From: Eshraghiella sp964441705
GTDB lineage: Bacteria; Bacillota; Clostridia; Lachnospirales; Lachnospiraceae
Direction of reading: 5' to 3'
Length of the DNA stretch: 40,263 bases
Assembly (NCBI GenBank): GCA_964441705.1
Contig: CAYTWF010000020.1
Coordinates: 1 to 40,263, forward strand
A program made the translations under genes and the position numbers. Numbering within the stretch: the first letter of the stretch is position 1; the number at the start of each line of letters is the position of its first letter. Shown here piece by piece: positions 7,362 through 16,410 of the stretch. The notes under the pieces were generated by a model. The model had not been told where the DNA came from and did no database searches. It saw only the letters and a list, made by a program, of their open reading frames with translations.

Positions 7362-7544
7362 TTATTCCGGTTTTCTAAGCCCGCGGGTATTTTTCTCAAC
7401 CAGCTTGCGGGGAACCATAACCTGATGACCGCACCCCATACACTTAAGACGGAAGTCTGCTCCTACACGGAGAATCTCCCATTCCTGACTTCCACAGGGA
7501 TGCTGTTTTTTAAGCTTTACAATATCTCCAACATTATATTCCAT
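7362..7544 (-). CDS. DUF951 family small protein
   Basis: A 60-residue protein matching DUF951, found across Firmicutes near ribosomal or chromosome-segregation genes; its role is unknown. It begins MEYNVGDIVKLKK with a short beta-rich core, contains CMGCGHQV (a C-x2-C pair) and an earlier HPCG, hinting at a small zinc-binding or nucleic-acid-binding fold. The ATG has GGAG seven bases upstream. It is probably transcribed ahead of the rpsF operon. Confidence 0.88.
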   Translation of the reverse strand: MEYNVGDIVKLKKQHPCGSQEWEILRVGADFRLKCMGCGHQVMVPRKLVEKNTRGLRKPE

Positions 7545-7646
7545 AGCTTCTCCATATGTTTGTAATGAAATCCTGATATGTTACATATTATACATTAATG
7601 CAAGAAAAAAAGCACTCAGTAAATTCTGAATGCTTGATATCTATAG

Positions 7647-7717
7647 AGGCGAGTGACGGATTTGAACCGACGATCAGGGTGTTGCAGACCCACGCCTTAC
7701 CACTTGGCTAACTCGCC
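7647..7717 (-). tRNA. tRNA-Cys (anticodon GCA)
   Basis: Read on the minus strand, the gene begins GGCGAGT and closes with ACTCGCC plus the discriminator U typical of tRNA-Cys. The anticodon loop is C-T-GCA-A-C with a mostly paired GGGT/ACCC stem; the T arm contains GGTTCAAATCC. The 3' CCA is not encoded. It stands alone between DUF951 and the envelope cluster. Confidence 0.96.
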
Positions 7718-7786
7718 TTGTGCCTCAACAGCTTTTACATTATAACAAGGATAGTATATCAAGTCAAGATTTTTTTATACTATTTT

Positions 7787-8464
7787 TTATCCAAAAAATC
7801 CTATGATTATATGGAGCAGAATATTCTTGTCATAAAGGAAGGTAAGAAACGCATTGGCATTAATCTGTGAATATACCTCCGCCGCAAATCCATGGTTGCT
7901 GAACATTCCGAGAATAAGGAACAGCACCCATACAATCAGCAGTCCCTCAAGTGCTCCTGTAATAAAGCCTGCCAGCTTGTTAATCTGATGAATTACCGGC
8001 AGCCTGCTCATAATATTAAGAATAATACTTACAATACCTAACAGCAGGTACAGTGCAAGAAACATTCCAATATATACAATTATTGAGAAAAACATATTGG
8101 AGGAGGAATCAACTACGTAATCATTATAGGCCTCGTAGCCCTTATCAATTACACTGTCAGCATTTTTGGCGATTGAATCCCTAAGCGTCGACGGAAGCGG
8201 CAGGTCACTTAAATCCACCTCTCCATCTGCGTGCTTAAGCACTCCCTTTTCTTCATAATAGGCTTCTGTCTTTGTTCGAAGAGAATCATCCCAGGTTGTC
8301 TTTTCCTTAAGGTATGTAGTTAATTTCGGTGCAAATATTGATGTTACAACAAGAACCACAATTATTGATACCAGTGAAAACAATATTTTGATAAAGCCCT
8401 TAAACATACCGATTAAAGCAAAAACGGCTATAATGGCAAGTACGGATATAAGTGTCCAGTTCAT
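7787..8464 (-). CDS. CvpA-family membrane protein
   Basis: A 225-residue polytopic membrane protein. It has the CvpA-like start (two N-terminal helices, residues about 5-50, with a GMFKGFIKILF loop), a soluble segment at about 50-125, then two more hydrophobic helices and a short C-terminal helix. CvpA proteins are linked to colicin V production and envelope functions, but the biochemical role is unresolved. GGAGG precedes the ATG by four bases. It is the last gene of a three-gene leftward unit with the DUF5711-like and LysM proteins. Confidence 0.8.
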   Translation of the reverse strand: MNWTLISVLAIIAVFALIGMFKGFIKILFSLVSIIVVLVVTSIFAPKLTTYLKEKTTWDDSLRTKTEAYYEEKGVLKHADGEVDLSDLPLPSTLRDSIAKNADSVIDKGYEAYNDYVVDSSSNMFFSIIVYIGMFLALYLLLGIVSIILNIMSRLPVIHQINKLAGFITGALEGLLIVWVLFLILGMFSNHGFAAEVYSQINANAFLTFLYDKNILLHIIIGFFG

Positions 8465-8478
8465 AATTCCTCCAAAGC

Positions 8479-9693
8479 TTATTTCAGCTTTATTCTCTCT
8501 ATTTTATTCTGACTGATGTATATATATTCCCGAAGGCTGATTGGAATCAGCTGAACTATGTCCTTTTCAAATGTCTGGCTGTAAACACTTTTTCCATGGG
8601 AATTAAGCATTTCACACTTGTTCTGAGAATACATGATTACATTTCCCTCTGAAAAGGTAAAGGATGTATATTCCTCACTGATTGCTCTGTCATATACGTG
8701 GCTGCCTTCTATGTCATATACGTCAAGTATCCGTCCGTCCTTGTCATCCTCATGAATAATGCCAACATATCTGTCGGACATAAAGGTCTGCTCAATTGTG
8801 TAATCTATTTCCACGTCCCGAACCAGCTTAGGATATTCATTAACCTTGAAAAAACTGATTACCTTCTCCCCAAATGCAACTGCGGCAGAGGAATTAACAA
8901 ATTCCACCTTAGGAACCAGCTGGTTGGTATATGTATCATATCCGCCTACTATTCTTTCATTCTCATTCTGACCTACCTCGTCAAAATTCCAAAATACAAC
9001 GCTTGTTGCTATATCAATTCCATCAACTGCCGTCAACGATGCCACAAGCTTCTGGCCATCATCTGATACAGAAGCACTTACAGGAATACCATCACCATCG
9101 ATGGTTCTTTTTATGGAATATATCTTGGCACCGGTTGTATCATACATATTAATATAGTCCGCATCGGTGTCCTCAAGAATTGCCACCACAAGTCCCTTTG
9201 ATGATACACTTATCTGAAGAATTGGAAGTGCAGTATTAATCGCCGCTACAAATCCATCATTGTTAAAAATAAATATATCGTTGCCCTGCAGGTCTGCTGC
9301 TGCCGTATATGAACCATTGGTGTCCAATGCCAGATTGTTAATCTCGTAGGTTTTATTCCATATCTGACTTCCTGAATAGGAATACTTGGCTGCACCATCT
9401 CTGCTGAATCTTATATATCCTGAATCCGACTTGACAAACTGTGCATATCCACTGTCTTCCCTTGAGGACGAGTTTTCTATGGAATATCCGGTAAAGGATG
9501 TTCTGTTACGGATAAAGCATATGACAATTATTACAGCAATAACGATTATAGCTCCAATGATTCCTGCAATTGTCAGCTTTCTTTTGTGCTCACGCAGTCT
9601 TTTATCGTAATCCTCATCATTCTCAGGTCTGTGGCTGGCATGACGTTCTTCACTTTTCTGTTTTTCTCTTCTATATTGTCTTATCTCAGCCAA
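8479..9693 (-). CDS. DUF5711-like single-pass membrane protein with beta-propeller-like repeats
   Basis: The 404-residue protein has a charged cytoplasmic N-terminus (about 1-40, rich in Arg/Glu), one transmembrane helix at about 41-61, and a long extracellular domain of repeated short beta motifs (for example the IFIFNNDGFVAAI-type blades and VSDDGQKLVAS). I assign it to the DUF5711 family, typical of Lachnospiraceae; its function is unknown. The start is TTG at 9693, with AGAGGT eight bases upstream; no closer ATG would keep the basic N-terminus. It lies between a LysM protein and a CvpA-like protein, suggesting an envelope role. Confidence 0.75.
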   Translation of the reverse strand: MAEIRQYRREKQKSEERHASHRPENDEDYDKRLREHKRKLTIAGIIGAIIVIAVIIVICFIRNRTSFTGYSIENSSSREDSGYAQFVKSDSGYIRFSRDGAAKYSYSGSQIWNKTYEINNLALDTNGSYTAAADLQGNDIFIFNNDGFVAAINTALPILQISVSSKGLVVAILEDTDADYINMYDTTGAKIYSIKRTIDGDGIPVSASVSDDGQKLVASLTAVDGIDIATSVVFWNFDEVGQNENERIVGGYDTYTNQLVPKVEFVNSSAAVAFGEKVISFFKVNEYPKLVRDVEIDYTIEQTFMSDRYVGIIHEDDKDGRILDVYDIEGSHVYDRAISEEYTSFTFSEGNVIMYSQNKCEMLNSHGKSVYSQTFEKDIVQLIPISLREYIYISQNKIERIKLK

Positions 9694-9707
9694 ATCAGAA
9701 TACCTCT

Positions 9708-10793
9708 TTATTTATTAGGAATCTTAATTGTTGCTCCCGGAAGAAGGTCATTAGGAGACGCAATTCCATTATAATCCATTATTATCTGAATATCTGTCAT
9801 CTTGTCTGAACCATAGAACTTCTTACATATTCCTGAAAATGTATCTCCATCCTGTACAGTATAGGTCTGATAGCTATCTTCCGCTGCTGTTGTTGGGGCT
9901 GCTGTTGTTGGAGCCTCAGTTGTTGGAGCTTCTGTTGTAGGCTCCTCGGTTGTTGGCGGCTCAGTTGTAACATCACTGTTCTGATTGGTTACAGGAGTTG
10001 TATCCGTTGTCTGTGGGTCCGCGTTTACCTGCTGGTTATCAGCAATACTGCTTACCGAATTACCCAGATTCTTCATGCTGTCATAATTATTAATGCTGTT
10101 TACACCGATTATCAGCACAACAATAATCAGCAGCATACTTAACCCGTAGATAAAAGTAAGATGTCTTTTGACACTTTTATCAACCGGTGCCTTCTTATTA
10201 TTCATAATCTGCCTGTATTTTCCAATTGCATTAGCAGTATCTCTGTCCTCTATATTATTCCTTGCTCGGAAATCAGCCATATAGGTCTGCATTGCATCAT
10301 TACGCTCATAGAATATGATATAGCCATTGAGAGCCTTTAGTCCAGCCTCGGTTTTCTCATAGAACCGTTCTTCCCTGGTCTCATTGTTGACCATATAGAA
10401 TACCTGGTCAGGGCTTTTGAAATTCTCTGTGTCAGCCTTATCTATCATGAACATGTTTTTGTCCGTAATCTTAGAAGAGCACAGATACCATCCAACTATG
10501 TCCATCTGTGGAAAATATGACTTTACTGTATTATCAGCTACCGGCCAGGTCTCCTCTGTAAACGCAATCCTGTCAGTAAATACCGCCGCATTGGTAACCT
10601 CCACGCAGCCCTTAATAAACACATATGTATTGCTGCCTTCCTTAATTGTCTCACCAAGGAGAAGTCCAACAGCCCCGTCATCGTCATCATCAACGCGAAT
10701 ATCCCTTATAAAAGAATACACGTAATCCTCTATATATATCTTTCTGCCGCTGTTATCGCTTCCAATCTGCTTAACATTCTTTGGCAGCTTCAT
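9708..10793 (-). CDS. MPN-like domain, transmembrane helix and extracellular LysM protein
   Basis: The 361-residue protein is built from an N-terminal globular domain (about 20-170), one transmembrane helix (about 211-231), a Thr/Pro/Glu-rich linker with tandem TTEAP/TTAAP repeats (about 253-306) and a C-terminal LysM (309-360: YTVQDGDTFSGICKKFYGS) that should bind peptidoglycan. The N-terminal domain resembles a JAB/MPN fold (AVGLLLGE, then FIKGCVEVTNA, then MDIVGWY), but the catalytic H-x-H after GWY is replaced by LCSS, so it would be inactive as a metalloprotease. The start is uncertain: ATG 10793 has no Shine-Dalgarno, while a strong GGAGGT (10841-10846) is eight bases from an in-frame ATA codon at 10832. 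It heads the unit with the DUF5711-like and CvpA genes. Confidence 0.78.
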   Translation of the reverse strand: MKLPKNVKQIGSDNSGRKIYIEDYVYSFIRDIRVDDDDDGAVGLLLGETIKEGSNTYVFIKGCVEVTNAAVFTDRIAFTEETWPVADNTVKSYFPQMDIVGWYLCSSKITDKNMFMIDKADTENFKSPDQVFYMVNNETREERFYEKTEAGLKALNGYIIFYERNDAMQTYMADFRARNNIEDRDTANAIGKYRQIMNNKKAPVDKSVKRHLTFIYGLSMLLIIVVLIIGVNSINNYDSMKNLGNSVSSIADNQQVNADPQTTDTTPVTNQNSDVTTEPPTTEEPTTEAPTTEAPTTAAPTTAAEDSYQTYTVQDGDTFSGICKKFYGSDKMTDIQIIMDYNGIASPNDLLPGATIKIPNK

Positions 10794-11122
10794 CTTTGCG
10801 TTCTGTTCATTATCATTTACTATAACTTCTATGATAACACACCTCCAGTCAATTTATGTAAATACACGTTTTGTGTTGATTTTATCACAAGACACATATA
10901 GATTTTATCATTTTATGTCGCTAAAAGCATCACTTTTTTTGACTTTTTACTAAGCCATAGTGTAAATATCATTCTTTTTTCACAAATTGTGCTGTTTTAT
11001 TGGGGTTTTTTCTTCATTGGCATGATTATTTCTAAGATAATTTGTCGGAAAGAAAATACATAAATTCACAGATTTGTCCGTAAACTTAAAAATAGACATA
11101 CCATTTGAAAGGAATACAGCAA
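10794..11122. other. Divergent intergenic region
   Basis: AT-rich spacer between the LysM operon (leftward) and yyaC (rightward). It holds the GGAGGT site at 10841-10846 and a possible rightward pair TTGACT (10939-10944) with TAAATA about 18 bases on. I see no hairpin, small gene or repeat that I would defend. Confidence 0.5.
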
Positions 11123-11686
11123 ATGCTTCAGACAACACCATGCGTATATTACTTCAACACTAATGCTCCAGGCTCTTCCTACAGCCTTAAGGAGCAGCTG
11201 ATAAAAATGCTGCAGGATTATGATGCTGCAGCCAAGGATATTGTAATTGTATGTATTGGAAGTGACCGCTCTACAGGTGACAGCCTTGGTCCGCTTATCG
11301 GCTATAAGCTTGAGCGTTTTTCAATTCCTAATGTATCTGTATACGGTACACTGAACAGTCCGGTGCATGCTGCCAATCTGGCGGACAACCTTAATATTAT
11401 AGATAACCGACACCCTGATTCTTTTATTATAGCAATCGACGCTTCTCTTGGAACCAAGGACCATGTTGGCTACGTCACCGTTGGACAGGGTCCTTTGCGT
11501 CCAGGTCTGGGCGTAAAAAAAGACCTGCCATGTGTGGGTGATATACACATAACAGGTATTGTTAATTTCTCCGGTATGATGGAGTCTCTGCTGCTGCAGA
11601 CCACAAGACTTTCCAAGGTCATGCAGCTTGCAGATACTATTTCAAGGGGAGTTCTCTACAGTCTTATGGAGTACCTGAGAGAATAA
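11123..11686 (+). CDS. yyaC: YyaC family putative sporulation protease
   Basis: The 187-residue protein belongs to the YyaC/DUF1256 family, related to the germination protease GPR and usually expressed in sporulation. Characteristic segments are VIVCIGSDRSTGDSLGPLIG near residue 45 and IDASLG in the middle. The frame opens at TTG 11105, but ATG 11123 has AAAGGA at nine bases and loses only six residues with no family similarity. It converges with the large surface-protein gene: the stops are three bases apart, with no terminator between them. Whether the organism still sporulates cannot be told from this window. Confidence 0.85.
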   Translation: MLQTTPCVYYFNTNAPGSSYSLKEQLIKMLQDYDAAAKDIVIVCIGSDRSTGDSLGPLIGYKLERFSIPNVSVYGTLNSPVHAANLADNLNIIDNRHPDSFIIAIDASLGTKDHVGYVTVGQGPLRPGLGVKKDLPCVGDIHITGIVNFSGMMESLLLQTTRLSKVMQLADTISRGVLYSLMEYLRE

Positions 11687-11689
11687 AAA

Positions 11690-14600
11690 TTATTCATATT
11701 TTCTTACCTTTCTTTTCTTAAATGCAGTAAATAGCGTTGCTGTTGCTGCTGCCATCAGCATAATAATATAGCCTGTTGCCAGCTCATCACCAGTTCCAAC
11801 ATCTGTTAGCTGGCCTGCACCATTATCATTGCCTGATGGCTGGTTATTGCCCGGCTGTGAATTTCCATCTGGTCTTTGACTGCCATTTCCATTATCAGAT
11901 GGACCGGCAGGAGAGTTAACGTCTCCTGACTGTGAATCATTCTTTTTTACTGCAATCTTAATTACCTCATCATAATCTGTAAGCCATTCATTAGTTGAAA
12001 AGTTACGTGCTCTTAATACTATCTCATCCTCATATACAAACATATAGTAGGTTGTTGTATTACCTGTATAGCCTCTTGCATTGCCTTTGAGAGACGGAAG
12101 ATTAATCTGTGTAAAGCCGTCCTCTTTATATACCTTTGTAACCTGATTAGTCATTCCAAGTCCATGATGAAGATGTCCGCACATATATGTAATCTGAGGA
12201 TATTTGTTAAAAAGAGCTGCCATTTCATCATTCTGTCTTCCTACGCTGTTATCCTCAATTGGTACCTCACTGAAATCAGCAAGATACACTGTTCCATCAA
12301 ATGCAGGGTGCTGAATTACGAATATTGGAAGTCCGTCTTTTGCATAGGTCTCAAGCATATGTTCAATCCACTTCATAGATTCCTCTGTGTAATATTCTCC
12401 ATGTCTTATAGGGTCAGATTCTGAAGTCTGTTCCAGCATATCTGTATTAAGCACAAGGAAATGATAGCCCTTTACTGTTATTCCGTAGGAATAATTATTG
12501 ACCGCATCAGCAGCTGCCATATATTTGGCATTCTGATTCATATATTCATCAACAGCAACTGTATAATTGCTCTCATTATTGGTATATGTCTGTTCATGAT
12601 TACCAATTCCAATAATGTATGACCATTCCGGATGAATGAGTGAAGATGCCTCCAGGCTGGCAAATGCAGCATCACATGCACCTGCGGTAGAGTTGTCTGC
12701 AAAATCACCTGAGCTTATTACTCCATCAATAGCTATATCAAGCTCGTCCGGGTCACTTAGAACTGTCTGCATATTCTGATATGCCACATCTCCCATATCC
12801 TTTACATGAACGTCGCTTGTAAGAATCATTGAAAGCTTAGCCTCTGGTGACAGAAGAAATTCCTCATAATCTTTTTTTAATTCATTATATTCTGCCAATA
12901 CAGTGGTATAGGTTTCAGGTGCAGAGCCTATTAAGCTTTTTGCTGCTTCATTCTTAGCTTTTATATCATTAATTGCAGCTACTTCGTATTCACTGCCAAT
13001 TGTTTCAAGTCGTATATCTATATCCTTACACAGCTTCCCAATAGCATTAACTGAATACAATGCCTGAACATCTACATTATTAACTGCCTTATTATAGATT
13101 GTGAAATCATCAATATATGCATCTCCAACTCCATACTGTCCAAGCACATCTGCACCCAAAGCAAGAACTGCGCCACCGTCTATAGTATCATCCACGAGAA
13201 CATCCTCACTTATTGCAGATATATCTACAGAAGATGCCAGCCTGTTATCTACGTATACATCGCAGCTTCCGGCTCTGTCATAGCTTATTGTTACCTGATG
13301 CCATCTCTCGTCTACAGAATCAGATATGGCATTATTGTCTCTTGCTGTTCCATCAGCTCCTGTTACATTAGTGGTCATATAATTATAAAATATCATGTTA
13401 GAGGCTGCAAAGCCTTTGTTATAAGGAGTTTCGTAATTCTTATTGGCAAAAATAATGCCTCCAACTGTTTCCTGTGAAAAGTCAGTTATCTCTCCTGCAT
13501 CTGTTGCATTGGCACTGGTCTGCCAGCCTCCATTGAGTCCACCATAATTGCTTTTATACCAAAAGGATACTGCAAAATCGTCACTGCCTATATTGATTCC
13601 TTCAACAGCATCAAATGTTATATACTGTGAGGCAGTCTTTCCAAATGCATTCTGAAGATGAATTGCATTGGAGCCGTCATAGCTTTCCACATATTCCGGA
13701 CTGCCATGAATGGTTCCGTTATTATTATTTCCAGAATCATCTGCAGCATTTTTTTCATCAAAATCAAGATGAAGTACCTGCTCTGCTCCTGAATACTGGG
13801 CATATTCCAGTACCACACTTCCGTCACCGCTCTTATCTGTCGGAATATTATCACTGGTGTTGTTGATTTTATTAAGAATAAGGCGGCTGCCATTACCAAT
13901 ATATACAGGAAGCTCATTATCAAACTCATCAAGATAAGACACTCTGGAATTTCCATCAATTCTTATGGCATCAAAGGATGTTAAATCCAGTGACAGATAA
14001 TCACTATATCCATTTATCTGAAGAATTCTTTTGTCTGCTGTAAATCCTGAGGCAGCTGTATCATAGTCCACCGGTATTGAACCACCAAAAAGATTCATAA
14101 CATTGAACTGGGTCGCAAGTGGAATTCCTGTTCCCGTGTAATTTTCTTTATTATATATTATTTTACCCTGAACATAGCTGGTATCATTGAAAAGTCCAAA
14201 GGATGAGCCTGTTCCGGTTATTTTGCCTGTTCCCTTCACATTAACTGTCATATTTCCTTTAATAACAGCTGTTCCAGTGAGCTTTGACCTCTGCGCCATC
14301 ATTTTTTTAATGGTTCCAGCGTTATTGACAGTAAGACTTTCTGTTGTGGAGCTGCCACCCTCCTTAATATATGTGTACAGATACAGAGCATTTACAACCG
14401 CACCGTCTTCCACATTTACTGTCATATTTCCTGTATTGGTGCTGTTAACGCCACCACATTCAATATAACTGGTTATTACTGTTCCTGCACCCATACTAAC
14501 CGTTACATCACCTGTATTATGCTTGTCAGTGCCCATATTAATATGTCTCCAGGTTCCACCATTAACTGTAATCTCTATAGGTGAATCTGCTGTATACTTC

Positions 14601-16264
14601 TGTCCATCTGCATAACCACTTCTTATGGCATATTGTACCGTATTACCTGAGAAATGCTGATTCTGCCAGTAATTATCAAAGCCATCTCCAATTGTAAGAC
14701 TATTGCCTGCATAGAACATTAATGTCTTGGCAGCCTGCTGCTGCATATTAAAGGTAATGTCATCTATTACAGTTGGACCGGCAAACTGAACGCTTACCTT
14801 GGAGGTGCTGTCCAGTATTCCAAAATTCAACACTGCACCTGATGTTCTATAATCAGTCTCTCCATCAACAGAAGTAATCAGGATTGTTCCCTTATGTGCA
14901 TAGCTGCTGTTCAGATTAAAGCTTCCAGGCTGCTCAACCTTTCCACATATAATAATTTTTCCAGTGGCATTCGTATCTTCTGTTACACCATTGCTGTCTG
15001 CTGTCTTAAGTCCAAGAAGAATATTATAGGCTTCATCCAGCGTCTTAACTGCATTATCTGCACTTAATCCATCGCCTGACTGTGATGCCTGTCCGTTAAC
15101 GTATACCACCAGCTTTTCGGCATATGTCTCTTCTTCATTACCATATACAACGTTTCCTTCTATCACTACATTTTCCGGAAGCTGTGATGCATTCTCATAC
15201 CCTGTCAGTATAAGTTTACTTCCTGTTTCAATACTGATATTCTGACCTGCTGTAAAGGTTCCTGAATAAGAAGCAGTTGATTCATCAGCAATTATTATTT
15301 CATCATATGGACTGATTACATCTGTCGGAATATCTGCATACCCCCACAGCGTCAGCTTTTTACTGCCTGTTACATCTACAACGCTGGCATTCCATACTCC
15401 ATACGCTCCTGAAACAGTGGCATTGGCGCTTATTTTAACTGATACATTACCATTGATTTTACTTGTGCCTCTGTCGCTCAGGCCGTTAGGCAGTGTACCC
15501 GCCTGTATATCTACATTAATTGAACTGGCAGTATGGGACTTATCCGGACTTGTCTGCAATGTACTGATTACTCCACCATTCATTGTAAGTGATACATCTT
15601 CACATTCTCCAGAATTAGAACCAAGTGTCACATTGGCTGCCTGTGCAGTCCCTCCAATTACAATATGGGCATCTGCTACATCTCCTTTAGAGCTTCCAGC
15701 CATAATTGTATCATACGAACCGGAAAGTACGCTTATATATGTATTGCCGCTGTTACCTGTAAAGCTGCCACCAAATATTTTTAGTGTACCGCTTTTATTA
15801 GTGGTAACGCTGTCTCCTATTGCAAGCTTATCACCGGCAAAAAAAGTAAGATTCTTAGATGAGGTTATTGTAAGGTTATTAATAGTAACAGCCCCACCCC
15901 AGCTGTATGAAAGTGCTCTTGCCGGAAAAATAATCTCTGCGGTATCTGAGTAATCCTCTGTCTGTGTTTTGCCCGTTATTGTAATCTCACCTGTATGTGC
16001 CGCTGCTGATGCAGTTGAGGCAGCTGAGGCTATTGACACGCTGCCACATAACACAATAGTTCCGCCGGTACTTACCGCTTCTATTGCACTGTCCAGTGTA
16101 GTGAACGCATTAACGGGACTGCTTCCATCTGCTGCTCCTGTTGCTCCACTATTAAGGTATACAACCTTATCCTGTGCATTGGTTGTAATTGGGCTCTGAA
16201 TTGTACCGATTACTACCAGCAATGCCAGAACAATTGACATTATTTTCTTGACACTTATTCTCAT
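11690..16264 (-). CDS. Large surface protein: beta-helix regions, LamG-like domain and calcineurin-type phosphoesterase
   Basis: The 1524-residue protein has a signal peptide (about 1-31) and two pectate-lyase-like/right-handed beta-helix regions, each opening with a similar motif (YLNSGATGAADGSSPVNAFT near 35; YVNGQASQSGDGLSADNAVK near 390). A LamG/concanavalin-like domain follows (about 830-1070, from LHLDFDEKNAADDSGN), a helical linker, and a metallophosphoesterase domain (about 1143-1375) with all metal-ligand motifs: TSDVH, SSGDFADN, GIGNHEQ, IQHPAF and CGHLHHG. A Ser/Gly/Asn/Pro-rich spacer leads to TGDELATGY, a hydrophobic helix and KKRK, resembling a sortase-type tail without a canonical LPxTG. 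AAGGAG precedes the ATG. It is probably exposed and wall-attached; a substrate such as nucleotides or phosphorylated glycans is guesswork. Confidence 0.85.
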   Translation of the reverse strand: MRISVKKIMSIVLALLVVIGTIQSPITTNAQDKVVYLNSGATGAADGSSPVNAFTTLDSAIEAVSTGGTIVLCGSVSIASAASTASAAAHTGEITITGKTQTEDYSDTAEIIFPARALSYSWGGAVTINNLTITSSKNLTFFAGDKLAIGDSVTTNKSGTLKIFGGSFTGNSGNTYISVLSGSYDTIMAGSSKGDVADAHIVIGGTAQAANVTLGSNSGECEDVSLTMNGGVISTLQTSPDKSHTASSINVDIQAGTLPNGLSDRGTSKINGNVSVKISANATVSGAYGVWNASVVDVTGSKKLTLWGYADIPTDVISPYDEIIIADESTASYSGTFTAGQNISIETGSKLILTGYENASQLPENVVIEGNVVYGNEEETYAEKLVVYVNGQASQSGDGLSADNAVKTLDEAYNILLGLKTADSNGVTEDTNATGKIIICGKVEQPGSFNLNSSYAHKGTILITSVDGETDYRTSGAVLNFGILDSTSKVSVQFAGPTVIDDITFNMQQQAAKTLMFYAGNSLTIGDGFDNYWQNQHFSGNTVQYAIRSGYADGQKYTADSPIEITVNGGTWRHINMGTDKHNTGDVTVSMGAGTVITSYIECGGVNSTNTGNMTVNVEDGAVVNALYLYTYIKEGGSSTTESLTVNNAGTIKKMMAQRSKLTGTAVIKGNMTVNVKGTGKITGTGSSFGLFNDTSYVQGKIIYNKENYTGTGIPLATQFNVMNLFGGSIPVDYDTAASGFTADKRILQINGYSDYLSLDLTSFDAIRIDGNSRVSYLDEFDNELPVYIGNGSRLILNKINNTSDNIPTDKSGDGSVVLEYAQYSGAEQVLHLDFDEKNAADDSGNNNNGTIHGSPEYVESYDGSNAIHLQNAFGKTASQYITFDAVEGINIGSDDFAVSFWYKSNYGGLNGGWQTSANATDAGEITDFSQETVGGIIFANKNYETPYNKGFAASNMIFYNYMTTNVTGADGTARDNNAISDSVDERWHQVTISYDRAGSCDVYVDNRLASSVDISAISEDVLVDDTIDGGAVLALGADVLGQYGVGDAYIDDFTIYNKAVNNVDVQALYSVNAIGKLCKDIDIRLETIGSEYEVAAINDIKAKNEAAKSLIGSAPETYTTVLAEYNELKKDYEEFLLSPEAKLSMILTSDVHVKDMGDVAYQNMQTVLSDPDELDIAIDGVISSGDFADNSTAGACDAAFASLEASSLIHPEWSYIIGIGNHEQTYTNNESNYTVAVDEYMNQNAKYMAAADAVNNYSYGITVKGYHFLVLNTDMLEQTSESDPIRHGEYYTEESMKWIEHMLETYAKDGLPIFVIQHPAFDGTVYLADFSEVPIEDNSVGRQNDEMAALFNKYPQITYMCGHLHHGLGMTNQVTKVYKEDGFTQINLPSLKGNARGYTGNTTTYYMFVYEDEIVLRARNFSTNEWLTDYDEVIKIAVKKNDSQSGDVNSPAGPSDNGNGSQRPDGNSQPGNNQPSGNDNGAGQLTDVGTGDELATGYIIMLMAAATATLFTAFKKRKVRKYE

Positions 16265-16359
16265 TATCCTTATGCTCCTTATCTTCTGTCACAATTGTTA
16301 TATTAAGGAGCTTAGCACTGCAATATAATATCTGGTAAAAGATGCGGTAAACTTCACGT

Positions 16360-16394
16360 AAAAAAAAGGTAATGCATCTCTGCACTACCTTTTT
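16360..16394 (-). terminator. Intrinsic terminator after the anti-sigma-like gene
   Basis: On the minus strand AAAAAGGTA-x-TGCA pairs with TGCA-x-TACCTTTTT (one mismatch, 4-base loop), followed by eight U's. It is nearly identical to the terminator at 17988-18019. Confidence 0.88.
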
Positions 16395-16410
16395 ATCTGT
16401 TCTGGTAAAA

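Noticed and set aside
9898..9990. Short tandem repeats as a CRISPR-like or satellite array
   Set aside because: They are codon repeats of the TTEAP/TTAAP linker of the LysM protein, in frame, with no spacers. No CRISPR array was seen anywhere.
11096..11102. CATACCA as a sporulation-sigma -10 element for yyaC
   Set aside because: It would place the transcription start on top of the ribosome binding site, and no matching -35 is seen.
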